Source: Anthoceros angustus (Eukaryota; Streptophyta; Anthocerotopsida; Anthocerotales; Anthocerotaceae). From it: a stretch of DNA of 64,000 bases. A program made the translations under genes and the position numbers. Position 1 is the stretch's first letter, and each line of letters starts with the position of its first letter. The notes beneath the pieces were generated by a model, which worked only from the letters and a program-made list of their open reading frames with translations, was not told the origin of the DNA and made no database searches. This document shows positions 51,331 to 62,930 of this stretch, piece by piece. The stretch lies in contig VJWM01000305.1 of assembly GCA_010909165.1 (NCBI GenBank), forward strand, positions 1 to 64,000, written 5' to 3'.

Positions 51331-52080
51331 GAAGAATAACACTTAGGAACTTGTTGATCTTCCACTTTGCAGGAAACCGATAAGCTGCAAGTGGGTCTTC
51401 TTTGAAGACTAAGCTCAAGTTAGATGGAATTGTTGCTAGATATAAATCACACTTGGTTGCTAGGGGGTTTAGTCAAATACCTAGTATTGATTATGGCGAC
51501 ACCTTCTCACCAGTTGTGAAAGCCCCATCCTGTCCGTATGTTGCTGGCCATGGCTGTAGAGTACGACCTTGAAGTCCAACAAATGGATGTGTCGACATCT
51601 TTCCTGCATGGGGAGTTAGAACAAGTTTTATACATGCAGCAACCAGAAGGCTTCATCAACAAAAAACGGGCTAAGAAAGTCTGCCAGTTACTCAAGACCA
51701 TCTACGGCTTGAAACAAAGTCCGAGAGCGTGGTACCAACAAATTGTGAAAGTATGTGAAGAAGCTAGGCTTTCTACAATCCCCAACAAATAGCAATGTCT
51801 TTTACCTTTCACAGTGTGGCCTCTTTGTTGTTTTGGTATTATATGTGGATGATTGCGTCCTTCTTGGTAATAACACTCCACAATTAGAGAAGGTGAAGAC
51901 TATGCTTTGTGCTGAGTTTGAGATGACTGATCAAGAGGATCTACAATTCTGTCTGGGCATCCAGATCTTTGCATCACAGGGTTGCAGGTCAAATTATCCT
52001 TCATCAAACTAAGTACGTCAAAGAAATTCTTAAACATTTTTATATGGACGAGGCCAGCCTTGTTACAACGCCCTCTGCAG
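51331..52080 (+). pseudogene. Ty1/copia reverse transcriptase remnant (copia 3)
   Basis: Plus strand, in three frames: ISCKWV at about 51370, LLAMAVEYDLEVQQMDVSTS and FLHGELEQVLYMQQPEGFIN (51538-51792), then KKLGFLQSPTNSNVFYLSQC and FVVLVLYVDDCVLLGNN with the catalytic Asp pair and EDLQFCLGIQIF (51755-52012). It differs from copia 1 (YGDLDEDLYMAQPEG), so it is another copia family. Gag, protease and integrase are missing. It is cut off near 52080. Confidence 0.8.
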
Positions 52081-52228
52081 TGGGGGAAAAGCTCAGTGTT
52101 CTTCTTCCTCTGGGGGTCAATCACTGCATTCCCATCTTCCCGACCTGCCCGCCCATACACCGCCTTAAGAGTCCTAGGGTCCCGCTTTTGCCTCCGCATG
52201 TCACCCTCCTGCAACTTGGCCTTCAATT
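52081..52228. other. Unassigned sequence next to copia 2
   Basis: About 150 bases between the copia 3 remnant and the copia 2 LTR. A minus-strand piece reads KLQEGDMRRQKRDPRTLKAV, without known relatives that I recognise. Confidence 0.3.
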
Positions 52229-52464
52229 TGAAGATTTTATGTGAATTGAATTAATAAAACACAATTACATTATTGATAGAATTGAAAGATCAAATAAAGA
52301 GTAACTTGCTTATGCTTAAAACAACCTAATTAAGATACCAAGTGTTACGTCTACTCGTAAGAGTCACAACCCTACCGAAAGGGTACTAGGTGACTAGACC
52401 TAGTTTACACATAGGTTAACTAAACTAAGGTAACATAACCCTAGCATGAGTCAACACATAAACA
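52229..52464 (-). repeat. copia 2 left LTR (3' LTR)
   Basis: 236 bases, TGAAGATTTT...TAAACA on the plus strand. Its first 19 bases equal the stub at 58694-58712. The outer end is fixed by that match; the inner end is inferred from the polypurine tract. Confidence 0.65.
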
Positions 52465-52485
52465 ATAATTATTCTTTCACTCCCA
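52465..52485 (-). promoter_or_regulatory. copia 2 polypurine tract
   Basis: The minus strand reads GTGGGAGTGAAAGAATAATTA right before the LTR start TGTTTATG. Confidence 0.5.
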
Positions 52486-53600
52486 CTTGTTGATCATGAC
52501 TTGTACAGTCTTCTTTTTCGCGTGGGTTCCTTGTGTTGTCCCTTGACGGTCTGTTTGTCTGGCGGCAGATTGGTTACGCCCTAGTTGCTGCACGCGGAGT
52601 ACCATAGACCGAGCCACGCCCACCTCCTTGGCGAATAAAAGCATGGAGACACCCGGTGTGAAGTGGTCTCGCAGAAGGTGCGCACTCAACAATAGCATAC
52701 GCCCGTGCTTGAGTGTAGTTCTCATTATCCCGTGGCTAAGGAGTGCGAGAAGGAGCATCATGTCTTCGCCTCGCATCCGAGACTCCGGCCCAAGCGTAGA
52801 AATCAGCCTAGGGACCGCATGGGCGGGTTTACCACAACTAGAACTGCTGTTCCTCACGATGTGAGCACTCCACCGTAGGGTACCAGGCAATCGCCTCGTG
52901 GAAGGCCGCGAGGCACGACCAAGGAGGTCCTAGCAAGGCGAGCCACGCCAGACAAGTGAGCCCATGGCCTCGCAGCGCGCCTCATCCGCACTCCAAAGCG
53001 ACAAGAGTAAAGGCCCATGTCATAATCCCGATTTTGGCTTTTCCGAGAATGAGACTAACCCTCGTGAAGAGCCTAGCTTTCCTAAGCTGCAGACTGTTCA
53101 AGGAGACAGATCGCTCTTATGGCTCCATCAAGCATCCGCGCAGCCCTCCGTGGTATGTGGTTTATGTGGGCGCACAAAGCCGTGATGAGACGTGTCAAGG
53201 TCGAAATGGCTGGCTTACCCATTTCATGTGGTCAAGACTTATAGTAAGATCCCGCTTCAATACTCGTTGCAATCTTTTATTGTGCATGTGAGATGCTACA
53301 CTAAGCTCCCACCGTCTGTGGTGATCCAACATACACCTGGAAGAAGAATCGAGCCTCCAATCAAGAGATTTCGTGCCGTGCAAGGAGAGTGGAGGAAAAC
53401 CACCGCCTATAGCAGCCCCGATCCTTCAAGATGAGGAGGAGAGTCACCAGGCCCTGGAGAATCGAGTCCGATGGGGATTCCTATTCTTTGAAGTCTCGTG
53501 ATGAGACAAACTTCAACGACTACACCGACGACGAATGCTCTTCTTCTCGGCCAGCTAGAATGCTGCCGAATGACTTGACTTTATGCACTACTACCTAGGG
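52486..53600 (-). other. copia 2 3' region, no recognised domain
   Basis: About 1.1 kb between the polypurine tract and RNase H. A 137-codon minus-strand frame (52890-52477) is open but matches nothing I recognise. It may be an extended 3' untranslated region or an older insertion. Confidence 0.35.
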
Positions 53601-54515
53601 ACTCGAGGAGTCACCTAGGCCTAAAAACTTTACATGCTTCTCATGTAGATCCCAGAGCCTTTGTGAAAATGTCACCGGGTTTTCTTGTGTTGCTATGTAT
53701 TCCGAGATATTGTGCTTGCAGCTAGTAGCTCTCTAATCCAAAGGTATTCCACGCCACATGCTTTGTCCCGAGTGGAAGACGGATTTTCAGCTAAATTGAC
53801 CCTTGGTTGTCGGTTCGATTTTGTGCAAGCAACTCAATGCCAAGCTCAAAATGCAGCTTTAGCCAAATAACCTCCTTCACGAGTAAGTACTCTATATTCC
53901 GCCTGTGCTTGAGAGTGCAATTGGTTGCTTTTGCTTGACCAACAAATAGGTCCTCCAAAGATAGCTCACCACATAACCTCGAAACCGACCTCCTCGTATC
54001 TATGTCACCGCATAATCGAATCGGTGTATACGAGGTCGCCACACCATCTTTGTGAGTATACACAATACCCTTTTGGTGTGCCTTTCGACACGGAAAAACC
54101 TCTTAACACAAGTCCAATGTGTCCGCCTGTGGTTTTAGAATCGGGATGAGCACTTGTCGAGTACGCCACTGGGTCGTGTTGTGTTGGCAGCATATATGAG
54201 TTTGCCCACACCTTGCCTATGGCACATTTCTCATATCGTCCTTCCTGACCGTGTAATCGACATATCTTTGCTCAACTTGAGACCACTTGGAAGAGGTGTT
54301 GCAGGTTTGGCATCTTTGAGTCCTAATCGCCTGCACTTTCCAAGAGATATCTGAGTCATGGTAAGGATCCTTTTTTCCTATACCGAATGTGTATTCCTAA
54401 GCAACTTTGCAAAGGTCCAAGGTCCGACATCTTGAATTTTTGTGCCAGATTCGTGATCGAGAGATAAAGTCCAGTGTTGCTTGCAAGGATGAGGTCATCG
54501 ACATAAACTAAGTAA
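53601..54515 (-). pseudogene. copia 2 RNase H
   Basis: The 90-codon frame 54063-53791 reads LCGDIDTRRSVSRLCGELSL, typical of the copia RNase H region around GDxDTRRSxSGY, and ends IEYLLVKEVIWLKLHFELGI. Further pieces of the domain lie at 54211-54005. Catalytic residues are scattered by frame shifts. Confidence 0.6.
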
Positions 54516-55200
54516 CAGATTACATCATTCTTGATGTATACGTATAAGTCACCTTACTTTTGTAAAACCTAGAGCTCGCAACTCCTTGTCCAAAGGCAAG
54601 ATTCCATTTCATTGATCGCTTAAGTCCATAGAGGCACTTAATTAGTTTGCAAGCATAATCCTCCTTGCCGTTAACCTCATAACTGTGGTCTGCATGTAGA
54701 TCTCGTATCAAGGATTCCATGCAAGAAAGCCTTCACATCAAACATCCTGAGCTCGTAGTCCTTGTCCAGCAATCGCACACATGGTCCGAAAAGTAGCAAG
54801 CTTGACGGGGAGCAAAGGTTTCGAGGTAATCTAAACCGGAATTTGTGTGAAACCTCTAGCAACTAATCCGCCTTGTATCTATCAAACGATCCATCCGCCT
54901 TGACCTTCAATTTAAAGACCCATTTACATGACACGCTTTGGGCAACTTTGCTAGTTCCCAAGTTCCATTCTCGATAAGAGAATCATATTCGATCGGATTG
55001 CCTTTCTCCATTCCTTGTGATCGCACCGAGAGCTTCCTCATAAGACGTGGCTCTATGGGATCTAATCGTGGCGGCATAAGCCTTCACATGAGAAGAGGTA
55101 ATCAAGTCGGTGCATGATAGTAGTCGAGGTCGACGCTCACGTGTAGGGTAACGTCGAGTAGCTCGCTCGTGGCAGAAGTACATCATTAACTTCCTCTAAT
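54516..55200 (-). pseudogene. copia 2 reverse transcriptase
   Basis: Pieces are LLDKDYELRMFDVKAFLHGI (54862-54677), HSYEVNGKEDYACKLIKCLY and GLKRSMKWNLAFGQG (54720-54520) and, upstream, HVKAYAATIRSHRATSYEEA (55186-54983). This is the copia order: linker with YEEAL, DVKTAFLHG, then CKLIKCLYGLKRS. The YVDD box near 54490-54510 (LCYLVYVDDLIL-like) is recognisable in a shifted frame. Confidence 0.65.
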
Positions 55201-56180
55201 TCCTCGTCAAGAGCATCCCGATCAAGATCATTGCATCATCGATCGCTATCCCGGTTGAGGAATGTGATCCTCAGTAGATCCGGGCAAGTTGAATGTCAGT
55301 TGTTGTTCTCCTAACACTGATTGCCCCTCCTGCAGGAGCATGTTCCTCAACAGTGGATGAGTGCCATGATCCGTCAGTCATAGTGAGAGAGTTCAAAGGT
55401 TTCCTCACTCTTCGTGGGTGGGAACATGTGTGTGCTCCCACCGACGCCCAAGTGTTTCATCAAATGTAACACTCAGCATAGATGACTCTATTGTGGGGAC
55501 ATCATATAGCTTGTAAGCTTTAATCCCCTCAGATACCCCAAAGACATAAGCATGACTTATCCGATGACTTATCTGCTTCGCATATGCGAGATGACCAAGG
55601 TCCTCAAGTGTTGAATAGAGGGCTTCGCCCGTAAAAGCCTCATAAGGAGTTTTGCCTTCAACCCAGCAGGGTAACCTGCTGAAAAGTTGAAGTCATCAAA
55701 GCCTCACCCAAGAGGGTAGTGGCAAATGAGCATCATGTAACAATGAGGAGACCATCTCCGCAATGTGAGGTTCAAGCGCCGCCACTCCATTCTGTGGAGT
55801 GTATACGACGGTGAGTTGGCGTCCAATGCCTTCTTCTTCTAATCTGGAATTCATTAGATGTAAATTCCCGCCATTATCGGATCTCGTGTCTTGAGTCGTT
55901 TTCTGTCCAACGCTGAATTTGATGTATTCCTTGAAGTAGGAGAAACATTCGCTTTGTTCTTCGAGGATATAGGTGGTGACAACCGCTCTTGTCATCTCAG
56001 AACGTTAGAAAATAACGTCCACCTCCTATGGACGCTTGAGATAAGGGTCCACATAGGTCGATGTACAAGCTCAAGGAGATCATCAGACGATGAGGTGCTT
56101 TGTTCTTGAAGGCAGCTTGGTGTTTCTTCGACAACACACAAGCCTCACATAAAGGTATGGCTCAAAGGGCCAATAGGTCC
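55201..56180 (-). pseudogene. copia 2 integrase
   Basis: A 99-codon frame (55995-55696) has FSYFKEYIKFSVGQKTTQDT, RSDNGGNLHLMNSRLEEEGI with the second catalytic Asp, and QLTVVYTPQNGVAALEPHIA with the region of the Glu (which reads Leu-Glu after a loss). The C-terminal copia block (GYSEGIKAYKLYDVPTIE-like) is around 55480-55560. It would integrate the cDNA. Broken. Confidence 0.65.
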
Positions 56181-56512
56181 ATCTTGATACAGTCACTCAC
56201 ACCCAATTTTGCAGCTTTGCCATGTGAGGGTGACCCAAGCGTGCATGCCACAACTTAGACTTTCTTTGTTGTGCGATGCAAGGGAGACATCTTGTGTCGT
56301 GGGACTCGCTACTCCATCAAATGGAGACGGAATGATCGTGGTCCAAGACCCATGTGCAAGGACCTTTCTAGGGTCAATAGCATCTATGATTCTACAATCC
56401 CTAGTGAAAACAACGGATATTGTTATCTCGCATTCAATCTTCCGATAAATAAGGTTTCTAGTCATTTCGCACATAGTAGACTTCTAACAACATGAGTGTG
56501 ATCCTCAGAGGA
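56181..56512 (-). pseudogene. copia 2 pre-integrase zinc region
   Basis: A 93-codon frame (56474-56193) ends SLSCGMHAWVTLTWQSCKIG, corresponding to the LWHxRLGH pre-integrase motif in a neighbouring frame. The earlier part includes a LIEGIEARIIxDPR-like copia block. Confidence 0.5.
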
Positions 56513-56789
56513 ACTAGCAACTCAAGCACCACTGTGAGACTAGAGACCTGTCGTCCCCAAGGTAAACATACTGATCTGGAACAGACCTATATGTTTTGAA
56601 TGCATTTCTATCAAAGCATATGTGTGTAGTAGCACCCGTATCTAAATACCATTCATCTATTGGTTTCAGATTAGCTTTGGCAGAAAGGCAAGTGCGAAGC
56701 AGCAATGGACTAGCAAACTCCCTAGTCCCAACTGTAAGAGCTGATGGGGTATTAGCCTTCTTTACCACAACATTGGGCTGGTGCCCTCC
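56513..56789 (-). CDS. copia 2 aspartic protease
   Basis: An open 84-codon frame with EWYLDTGATTHICFDRNAFK, the DTGA active site of copia proteases, followed by YRSVPDQYVYLGDDRSL. It cuts the polyprotein. The C-terminal end is lost to a frame shift. Confidence 0.7.
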
Positions 56790-57760
56790 TCATAGGAATT
56801 CCACTTGCTTTTGCGACACTCTTTTCCCAATGTCCAGCACGTGTGCACGGCTTTTAGTCTTCTTCCCGAGATGAGGATCCTGAGCTACCTCCCTTGGAAG
56901 GATTTCCACCACCTCCTTTGGAGAAGGATTTCTTGCCTCCTCGCCCTTGATTTGAGGTGTCGGCTGTTGTTTCCCTTTCTTGTGATTAGTTCGCTTGCCT
57001 CTTCTTGCAGCATGGAACTCACAAGTTGTGAGAATGACATCTCGGGCATCTCTATGCCTTGCTTCTAGCGCAGTAGCTTGTGTCTCGAGCAGGTGGGAGG
57101 TCACAGTGTGACCAAGACTCGGAAGCGAAAGAAGGAGCCTCATCACCATCTCATCATCCTTGATGGCAACTTTAGAGGCACCACAGGCCGGGAGGCTAGG
57201 GTCCTAAAGGTACTCACGTGCTTCTCCGAGTCCCCATCCTTCATTCTCAAGTTCGAAATTTCTTAAAGTCATTGCACCGACCATGTTCGCTGCGTAGAGT
57301 TCCTTTAGACGATTCATGATTTCGGCTGAAGTTTCCACCCTCATGCTCGCCTCAACATTTCGGTTGTCGCCACGAATGAGGTACTTGGCTCCGCTATCCT
57401 TAGCTAACCATTCTTCTTCTCCAAGATCCTCGTCGGTTTCACTACCTTTCCGGTTGCATGTTTCAGGAGCCCTCATTTCGAGGACGCCCTCCATCCGGAT
57501 CGCCATATGTCAAAGTCATTGCCATTGAACCGATCCTTCTCCTTGAAGGATTCATTACCTCCATAGTTTGGAGTTGAGGTGCGTTGCCATATTTATGGCT
57601 TGTTGTTCGACCTCGTTCAAATTCAGTATTGAATATATCCCCAAAACCGTCTGACGGACACCGCTCATAACGCTTGTTGATTCGCGCGTGTTTTGATCCC
57701 GGATCCTCCTCGTAGCTGCAATTTTGGAGCTCCTCATCTCGAACCTATTGTAGGCATACG
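56790..57760 (-). pseudogene. copia 2 Gag
   Basis: Frames 57506-57204 and 57149-56790 carry EEWLAKDSGAKYLIRGDNRN, SAEIMNRLKELYAANMVGAM, MVMRLLLSLPSLGHTVTSHL and a Lys-rich stretch, then a region of the zinc knuckle around 56800-56830. These match the UBN2/copia Gag. Gag builds the particle. Confidence 0.6.
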
Positions 57761-58681
57761 TGGAGCAAGATGGACACGAGTTAAGTGAGCTAAAGCTTCG
57801 CTCACGATTTGTCTTACTGCGTGTTTACAGCCGTGTTTCGAACATTGGATTTTTGAGCATCTCGGGCTTCATAAAGATAACCAGTAGTCCAAGTGTGCAA
57901 CTTGCTCCTTCGATCCTGTAAGTCAACGCTTCGTAGACAAGTGTCCATTAATTTGTGTGCGTCATCACTATCCTGTTATTTGCTTCGATGCGATTAATTA
58001 TTGTGCGACACTGTGTTTGTGGCGAGTTGTGATGAAACCACGGGCTGCCTGCTTCCATCAAAAGCTCTTTGTACACGCACCAAATTTAGTGGATTTCTTG
58101 GAGGAAGAGTAAACACGATCGCTCTTGAGGATAGAGAAATTCCACAATAGTATTAAATCGTCTCTCGGATCAGCAATTTGCATAGGTCTATTTTGGTTTT
58201 GTTGGCTCCATTGTAGGATGCCAGAATGTAATTGAGAAGCAATTGTGTGCCCATCAGCAATTCTTGACCTATTTTGCCTAGGATGATTCTGAGTAGCAGG
58301 GTGTTGCGGCCACTGTGCGCATCTAAATTGGCCATGTGCCGTAAAGGATTTGTGTTTTATAAGTGAAATTCGCATCTTATATTTCTTTTGTATTTTTCTA
58401 TATATAATTTTGCCCATTGGGCAGTTTCTAGTGTATGTTCATTGCAATTGCTCAAGAGAGCAATTCAATGAATGCACGTTAGAATGGCTACCTAATGCAG
58501 CAAGAATTTGTATAGATGTTTAAAGAAAAACAACACAAAATTCATTTCTTGATGTTGCTTTAAAAGTTCTTTTTCAAGAACATGTTATTATTCAAAATAA
58601 TAACAAAACACATCTTTCTGCACATCTTCTAATGCAGAAAATTTGTGTGTGTGCATACTAGATGCATCTCCATCTATCCCT
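57761..58681 (-). other. copia 2 leader and upstream region
   Basis: About 920 bases between Gag and PBS. A 119-codon frame at 58417-58058 (MGKIIYRKIQKKYKMRISLI) is AT-rich and unlike Gag. No motif recognised. It is long for a leader and may contain another insertion. Confidence 0.35.
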
Positions 58682-58693
58682 GCTCTGATACCA
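58682..58693 (-). promoter_or_regulatory. copia 2 primer-binding site (initiator tRNA-Met)
   Basis: The minus strand reads TGGTATCAGAGC directly after the LTR end CTTCA, the classic plant copia PBS complementary to initiator tRNA-Met. Confidence 0.85.
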
Positions 58694-58712
58694 TGAAGAT
58701 TTTATGTGAATT
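58694..58712 (-). repeat. copia 2 right LTR stub (19 bp)
   Basis: TGAAGATTTTATGTGAATT equals the first 19 bases of the left LTR. At 58713 the sequence changes to GGCGATCCC, unlike the left LTR (GAATTAATA). The rest of the 5' LTR is deleted or replaced. Confidence 0.65.
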
Positions 58713-61057
58713 GGCGATCCCTTACACAACAATTTCGACCATGACTTCTCCACGCGTTTTTCCTTCCTTCCCCACTCACGATTCAGCACCTCGCATCGCG
58801 TATGGTACTTAATCTCTCCTTCCTCGATCTCGCCTTCTCCTTCTCTCCTCTCTCGATTCGCCTCGGGCATCCATCCTCACTCAACTCTCAATTTGAACAC
58901 AACCGGCGAGGAAAGCGAAGGTGAGGAAGAAGAACGTCCGGCGGGCGTTACGAGCAAGCTCCAGACCGCCCGCGCCAATCCCTTGGTTTCCCTCCTCCTT
59001 TCGGCCAAAGGCATCACCTCCTCCTCCCGGTGAGCAAGCTCTCGACCACCCTAGGGCGTCTCGCACACCACCTCGTTAATTGGGCGTCTCCAAGCAGCCA
59101 CGAGGCGTGGGGATCTCAACGAGTGCTCTGCGTGGGAGGCATAATCGCCCCTCTTATACATCGGTGGGCGCCATGCCCAGTTTTAGGTCCTAAGATGGCT
59201 ATCGAAGGGCCGCGCCCCTGGTCGGGCGTTCCTAGGTCGGTCGACATCTAACCAAATCTATCCTTAGGATGCTATCACCTCACCTCGCTGTCTGCGCCCT
59301 CCTCGACTTGGCGTATCATCCTCCATTCTTGCCGCCACGAGCTCTCCTTGCCACGGGCGGTGGGGTTCTCCACACTACTTCCACCTCACTTTCATCGCTG
59401 CGTGCGAATTTGAGGTGTACCACCACAGGGCTTCGCATCTTCTGGCCGCCTATTCTTGAGGATTATTACGGTTCCTCGTCCACCCAAGCTGGACCTCCTC
59501 CTCACTTAACTCCTCCAAAGTCGCCTCCGCATAATAGGGGCCAACCCCCCACCGGGCGATGGTAGAAGTATGCGCCGGGTCCTCACTTGCGATGGGTAGG
59601 CCACAGTCCCTCCTATTTCCACACGCACATGGGCGGTGAAGTTAAGCCGCGTTCTCCATTCACATATAGACCCGGGAACATAAGTTTCCTCATCCATGTG
59701 CCGCAACATAATAGGACCCCTACTGCGGTGAGGTGCTTACCCCTCCTCCCGTAGGCTACACAGTTGCTGGTCCATGTCCTCGCGGCGCCACGTCGCATCA
59801 TCGCCCGCACCTTCCGGGTTGGTTGCGCCAATGTCGTGGCGGTTTTACTACCGGTAGTGGACTCCACGGCCGTCGTTCGTTCGACAACCTTGGTAGGTGA
59901 GGTTTCGGCTACCTCGGTTCTTTGCTTCCTTCCTCGGTAGTTCCTTCGCTACTCGATCGTGGTCACTGCTACCCCTTTGTCCTTTACGGCTGACCACGTG
60001 CCTCATCCGCTCCGTTATATCGCTCCGCTAGCTTATGGGCCCTTTTGAGGGCGCCTCACGCTCTGGGCTGCAACAACTCCCCAGCATCTCTGGTTCGTCT
60101 GTGGGCATCCTTAATTTGAGCCATGGCGCTTCCTGTGGCTCGTCATGGCACAACTTCTCACAGGCCTGCACAAATCTTCTTGAATCTTGGCCCTTATTTC
60201 CTCTAGGTTCCGCTTGTCTTCCTCCATTGCTTGCGCTTGGCCTCCTCTTATCAAACTGGCCTTCACCACTTCCTCCGTCGCCCCACTGCGGCGGTGAGAG
60301 CTAAAGCCGCTTGATCCAACAAATCTGCTTGGGCCGGATCGCCGATGTGGTCGGCTCCTGCAGTCCACTTGTTGTGGCGGCGGCGACGCCATCCCTCATC
60401 GAGAACTTTCCTCCCAGGTGCGCACCCTCACCAATTCGGTTGCATCCACCTCTGTTGCCGTGGAGTCCCCTTGAAAATCTCTTCCCATCTTTGAGGGTCC
60501 GCCTCGAGTCGGCCTAAACCCTCGGGGTTGATTCATCATCGCATCCAGTGTCAAAATTGTCCTCGGATCGCGCCTCCTCTTACGCCACCTCCAAGCTGCT
60601 CTTTCATTTTCTGGCCTTGGCGTTTTCGACACAGTGGCCTTGGCGCATCCCTTCACCTTTTTGATGCCGCCTTCACCCCGGTCTTCCTCTTTTCTTGGTG
60701 AAATTTCCTTCTCTTCCTCCTCGGATCGCGCCTCCTCTTACGCCACCTCAATCGATTTTTCCTCGATTTCCTCCTTGGGCTCCTCCGCCTTCCATTTCAC
60801 CTCCCTAGCGGCTTCCACATGTGGAGGCCACAATTTCCACCTCACGGGGCGGTTAGCGTAAACATAAAGATGGACGAAATGGTGAGATTAGAGGCCGGAG
60901 AAATCAAGTTCAACCTCTCTTCACACAACTTGTAGAGAATTGCTAATCGATCTTCGCCCCTTGACCACTTCATGAAGGAGCAAGTGGTCGGACAAATAAT
61001 CCCCGCTCTTGTGTCATAGAAACATAGGAGCCATCGGCGGTGTGGTTAGGGAAAACC
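58713..61057 (-). pseudogene. Degenerate Gag-like region, family B
   Basis: Minus-strand frames are short but share Gag-like composition: acidic/basic starts (60861-60396, with RPENERAAWRWRKRRRDPRT), MEEDKRNLEEIRAKIQEDLC (60392-60111), and a Cys/His region TSNCVAYGRRGKHLTAVGV near 59760 that could be a decayed zinc knuckle. It lies on the U5 side of LTR 5, where Gag should be. A 34-base segment (TCCTCGGATCGCGCCTCC...) occurs at 60561 and 60719. The assignment is tentative. Confidence 0.35.
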
Positions 61058-62063
61058 GGGGCACTCAGGGTCCTCCCACTATAAGCGGCCACACTTATCC
61101 CACCGCCGCTCAGACGCTGGGTTTCGTCCCATGAGACTTGTGTGAAAGTTCGAGGTCTTGTGATGCACCGATCGCCACCTGCAGAGACACACTTCTCAGC
61201 CTTCTAAACAAGCAAGGCGCCCTCTACTCTCCCTCTACAGTGCACCACTTGCACGCTCAAAATCGCCAATCCTCGACCTACAACGACACAACACAATTGC
61301 GGTGTCCCGCCTTAGGGAGGACCTATCACGGGCGCCTGTGACCCCCGATCCACACCGCGATTTCGTCCCTACTTCTAAGACCACTCTTCTCCACTGTGGA
61401 GCGCCTTTACTTGTGATTTGGGATTCGTCCCTTAGGCTCGCCTGTGGCCTTCCACTAACACCTACACCTCTAATCCTCTACTCATCTTCTCATCTCCTCA
61501 TCCTCTTCCTCCTATTCTAACCTCGATTCGGGCTTCTTGGTTTCGACCGCCCACGGCACAACCGCCTGGGTCCCTCCACCAAGTTCTTCCTTGGGCGGTT
61601 GCTATGAGTTTGACACTGACACGAGAACCTCCGAGTCTTTCCTGTAGTCTACCCTCAAGCCGAGTTCTGGGCATTTGCCACACACCCAAAGCAAAGCAAT
61701 TTCACAAAGAACCATTCACAAGGGAGCAACTCGTTTAGGCACTTGCGAGCAAGTCCTCCACCAAGCACTCGACCACCGCGACTTCCTCTACTGTGACGTT
61801 GGCTCACACCGCACGAAATTCCTCCCAGAATGGCAAAGGACTCGATGGCGTGGGCGCAAGACATGATACTTTACTTTGTGAAATCCTCCTCCTCTTATAG
61901 GAGGCCTTCCACATACAACCTCCCTTGGGTGACCCTCTGCGGTCACCTTTTCCAATTTTCTACCGCCTACAGATTTAATGTCCGCACCTAAGTCTATTGT
62001 CGATCCTTGGTAAATTCTATTCTAGTAACTTCACCTAAGTCATCCTTGAAGGATGTCACATCA
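61058..62063 (-). repeat. LTR 5 (family B, minus strand)
   Basis: The reverse of LTR 4. It begins on the minus strand TGATGTGACATCC after the polypurine tract (62064-62085). The TATA (CTATAAGAGG on the minus strand) is at 61891-61900. The inner end near 61058 is the limit of similarity to LTR 4. I see no TGGCGCC PBS next to it. The accessory gene lies on its right and Gag-like sequence on its left. Confidence 0.65.
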
Positions 62064-62500
62064 CCCTCCTTCCTATTCTTCTACCTAGCATTTATGGTCA
62101 TTGACCATTCTAGTCTTCACTGGGTGGTGACATGTCCCTTGGTGGATTGGCTCCCTCGCCCTCCTTTTGCTCTTGCCCTTCCCGCCTTTGTCCGCTTCCT
62201 AATGTGTGGGGCAAGTACAATCTGCCCTTCCTCCATCTCCGGCGGCGCCTGGATTCTTCCGATCGCGCCTCCCGCCACCGGCGCCTTTTCTCCAGCCTCC
62301 GCCGGTCGCGCCCGTTCATCGCACCCTACGCGGTGGTCGGCGGACTACGGGGTGACTTACCTACCATGGTAGTCGGTCCCTATCTCCTTCTTCCTTCCTT
62401 CTTCCTCCGCTGGTGAGGGTTTCGGGTCAAGATCTCCATTGCTCTTTGCCTTGCTTGATTTGTCCATACCTATCATAGAGCACCTTCATCCCCATCGACC
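62064..62500 (-). pseudogene. Family-B basic tail, minus strand
   Basis: Polypurine tract at 62064-62085, then frames such as 62319-62110 (MNGRDRRRLEKRRRWREARS, ESRRRRRWRKGRLYLPHTLG) that correspond to the basic protein at 49456-49854. One palindrome, CTACCATGGTAG, is at 62361-62372. Confidence 0.5.
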
Positions 62501-62930
62501 ATGCGATTTTCTAACTCTCCGGGCCTTTTTTTGGACTCCTCCTCGGGTCCGGTTCCTCCCTTATCGCGGGATAGAACTTCTCACCTTCCTCCTCGGGGTG
62601 GACCCGTCCTTAGTCTCCTCGGTGGGGTTGTCTCTCCCACCACCCAACCGCCTCCTCCTCGGGGTATACTACCGGACCCCGGCTCTCGGCCAGCCTCGCC
62701 CAACTCCCATCAGCCTCCCGCTGGCACACCACCCTAGTCCGCGGACTACCGGCGTGGTGGTTCCCCACGGTAGTCCGCAGACTACCATGGTAGGTGGTCA
62801 CCCACCGTGGTAGGGTGACCCTGAGGGTGGGCTCCCTCCTTGCTCTCGCGCCGTCTCCCACCGGCGCCACGGCCGCTCCTCCACCTCGACTCCTCAGTTC
62901 CTCGGAGTCCATTTCACGATGGCCTCATCA
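62501..62930 (-). other. Accessory C-terminal extension and palindromes, minus strand
   Basis: Matches 49016-49455 in reverse. Palindromes at 62727-62815 (CCACGGTAGTCCGCAGACTACCATGGTAGG, then CCACCGTGGTAGG) give PTMVG-like coding in the frame 62912-62610 (RVTLPRWVTTYHGSLRTTVG is the shifted reading). Pro/Gly-rich. Confidence 0.45.

Larger units (their letters stand above)
52229..58712 (-). mobile_element. Ty1/copia retrotransposon (copia 2), right LTR truncated
   Basis: A minus-strand element of 6.5 kb. The left (3') LTR is 52229-52464 and the PBS is at 58682-58693. The right (5') LTR keeps only its last 19 bases (58694-58712), after which unrelated sequence follows. Order on the minus strand is Gag, zinc-knuckle region, protease, integrase, RT, RNase H. 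All domains are frame-broken. No target duplication can be checked. Confidence 0.75.

Noticed and set aside
58713-61057. Host gene (proline/arginine-rich plus-strand frames)
   Set aside because: No frame is long, none shows splice-like structure or a known domain, and the position and charge pattern on the minus strand fit a decayed Gag better.
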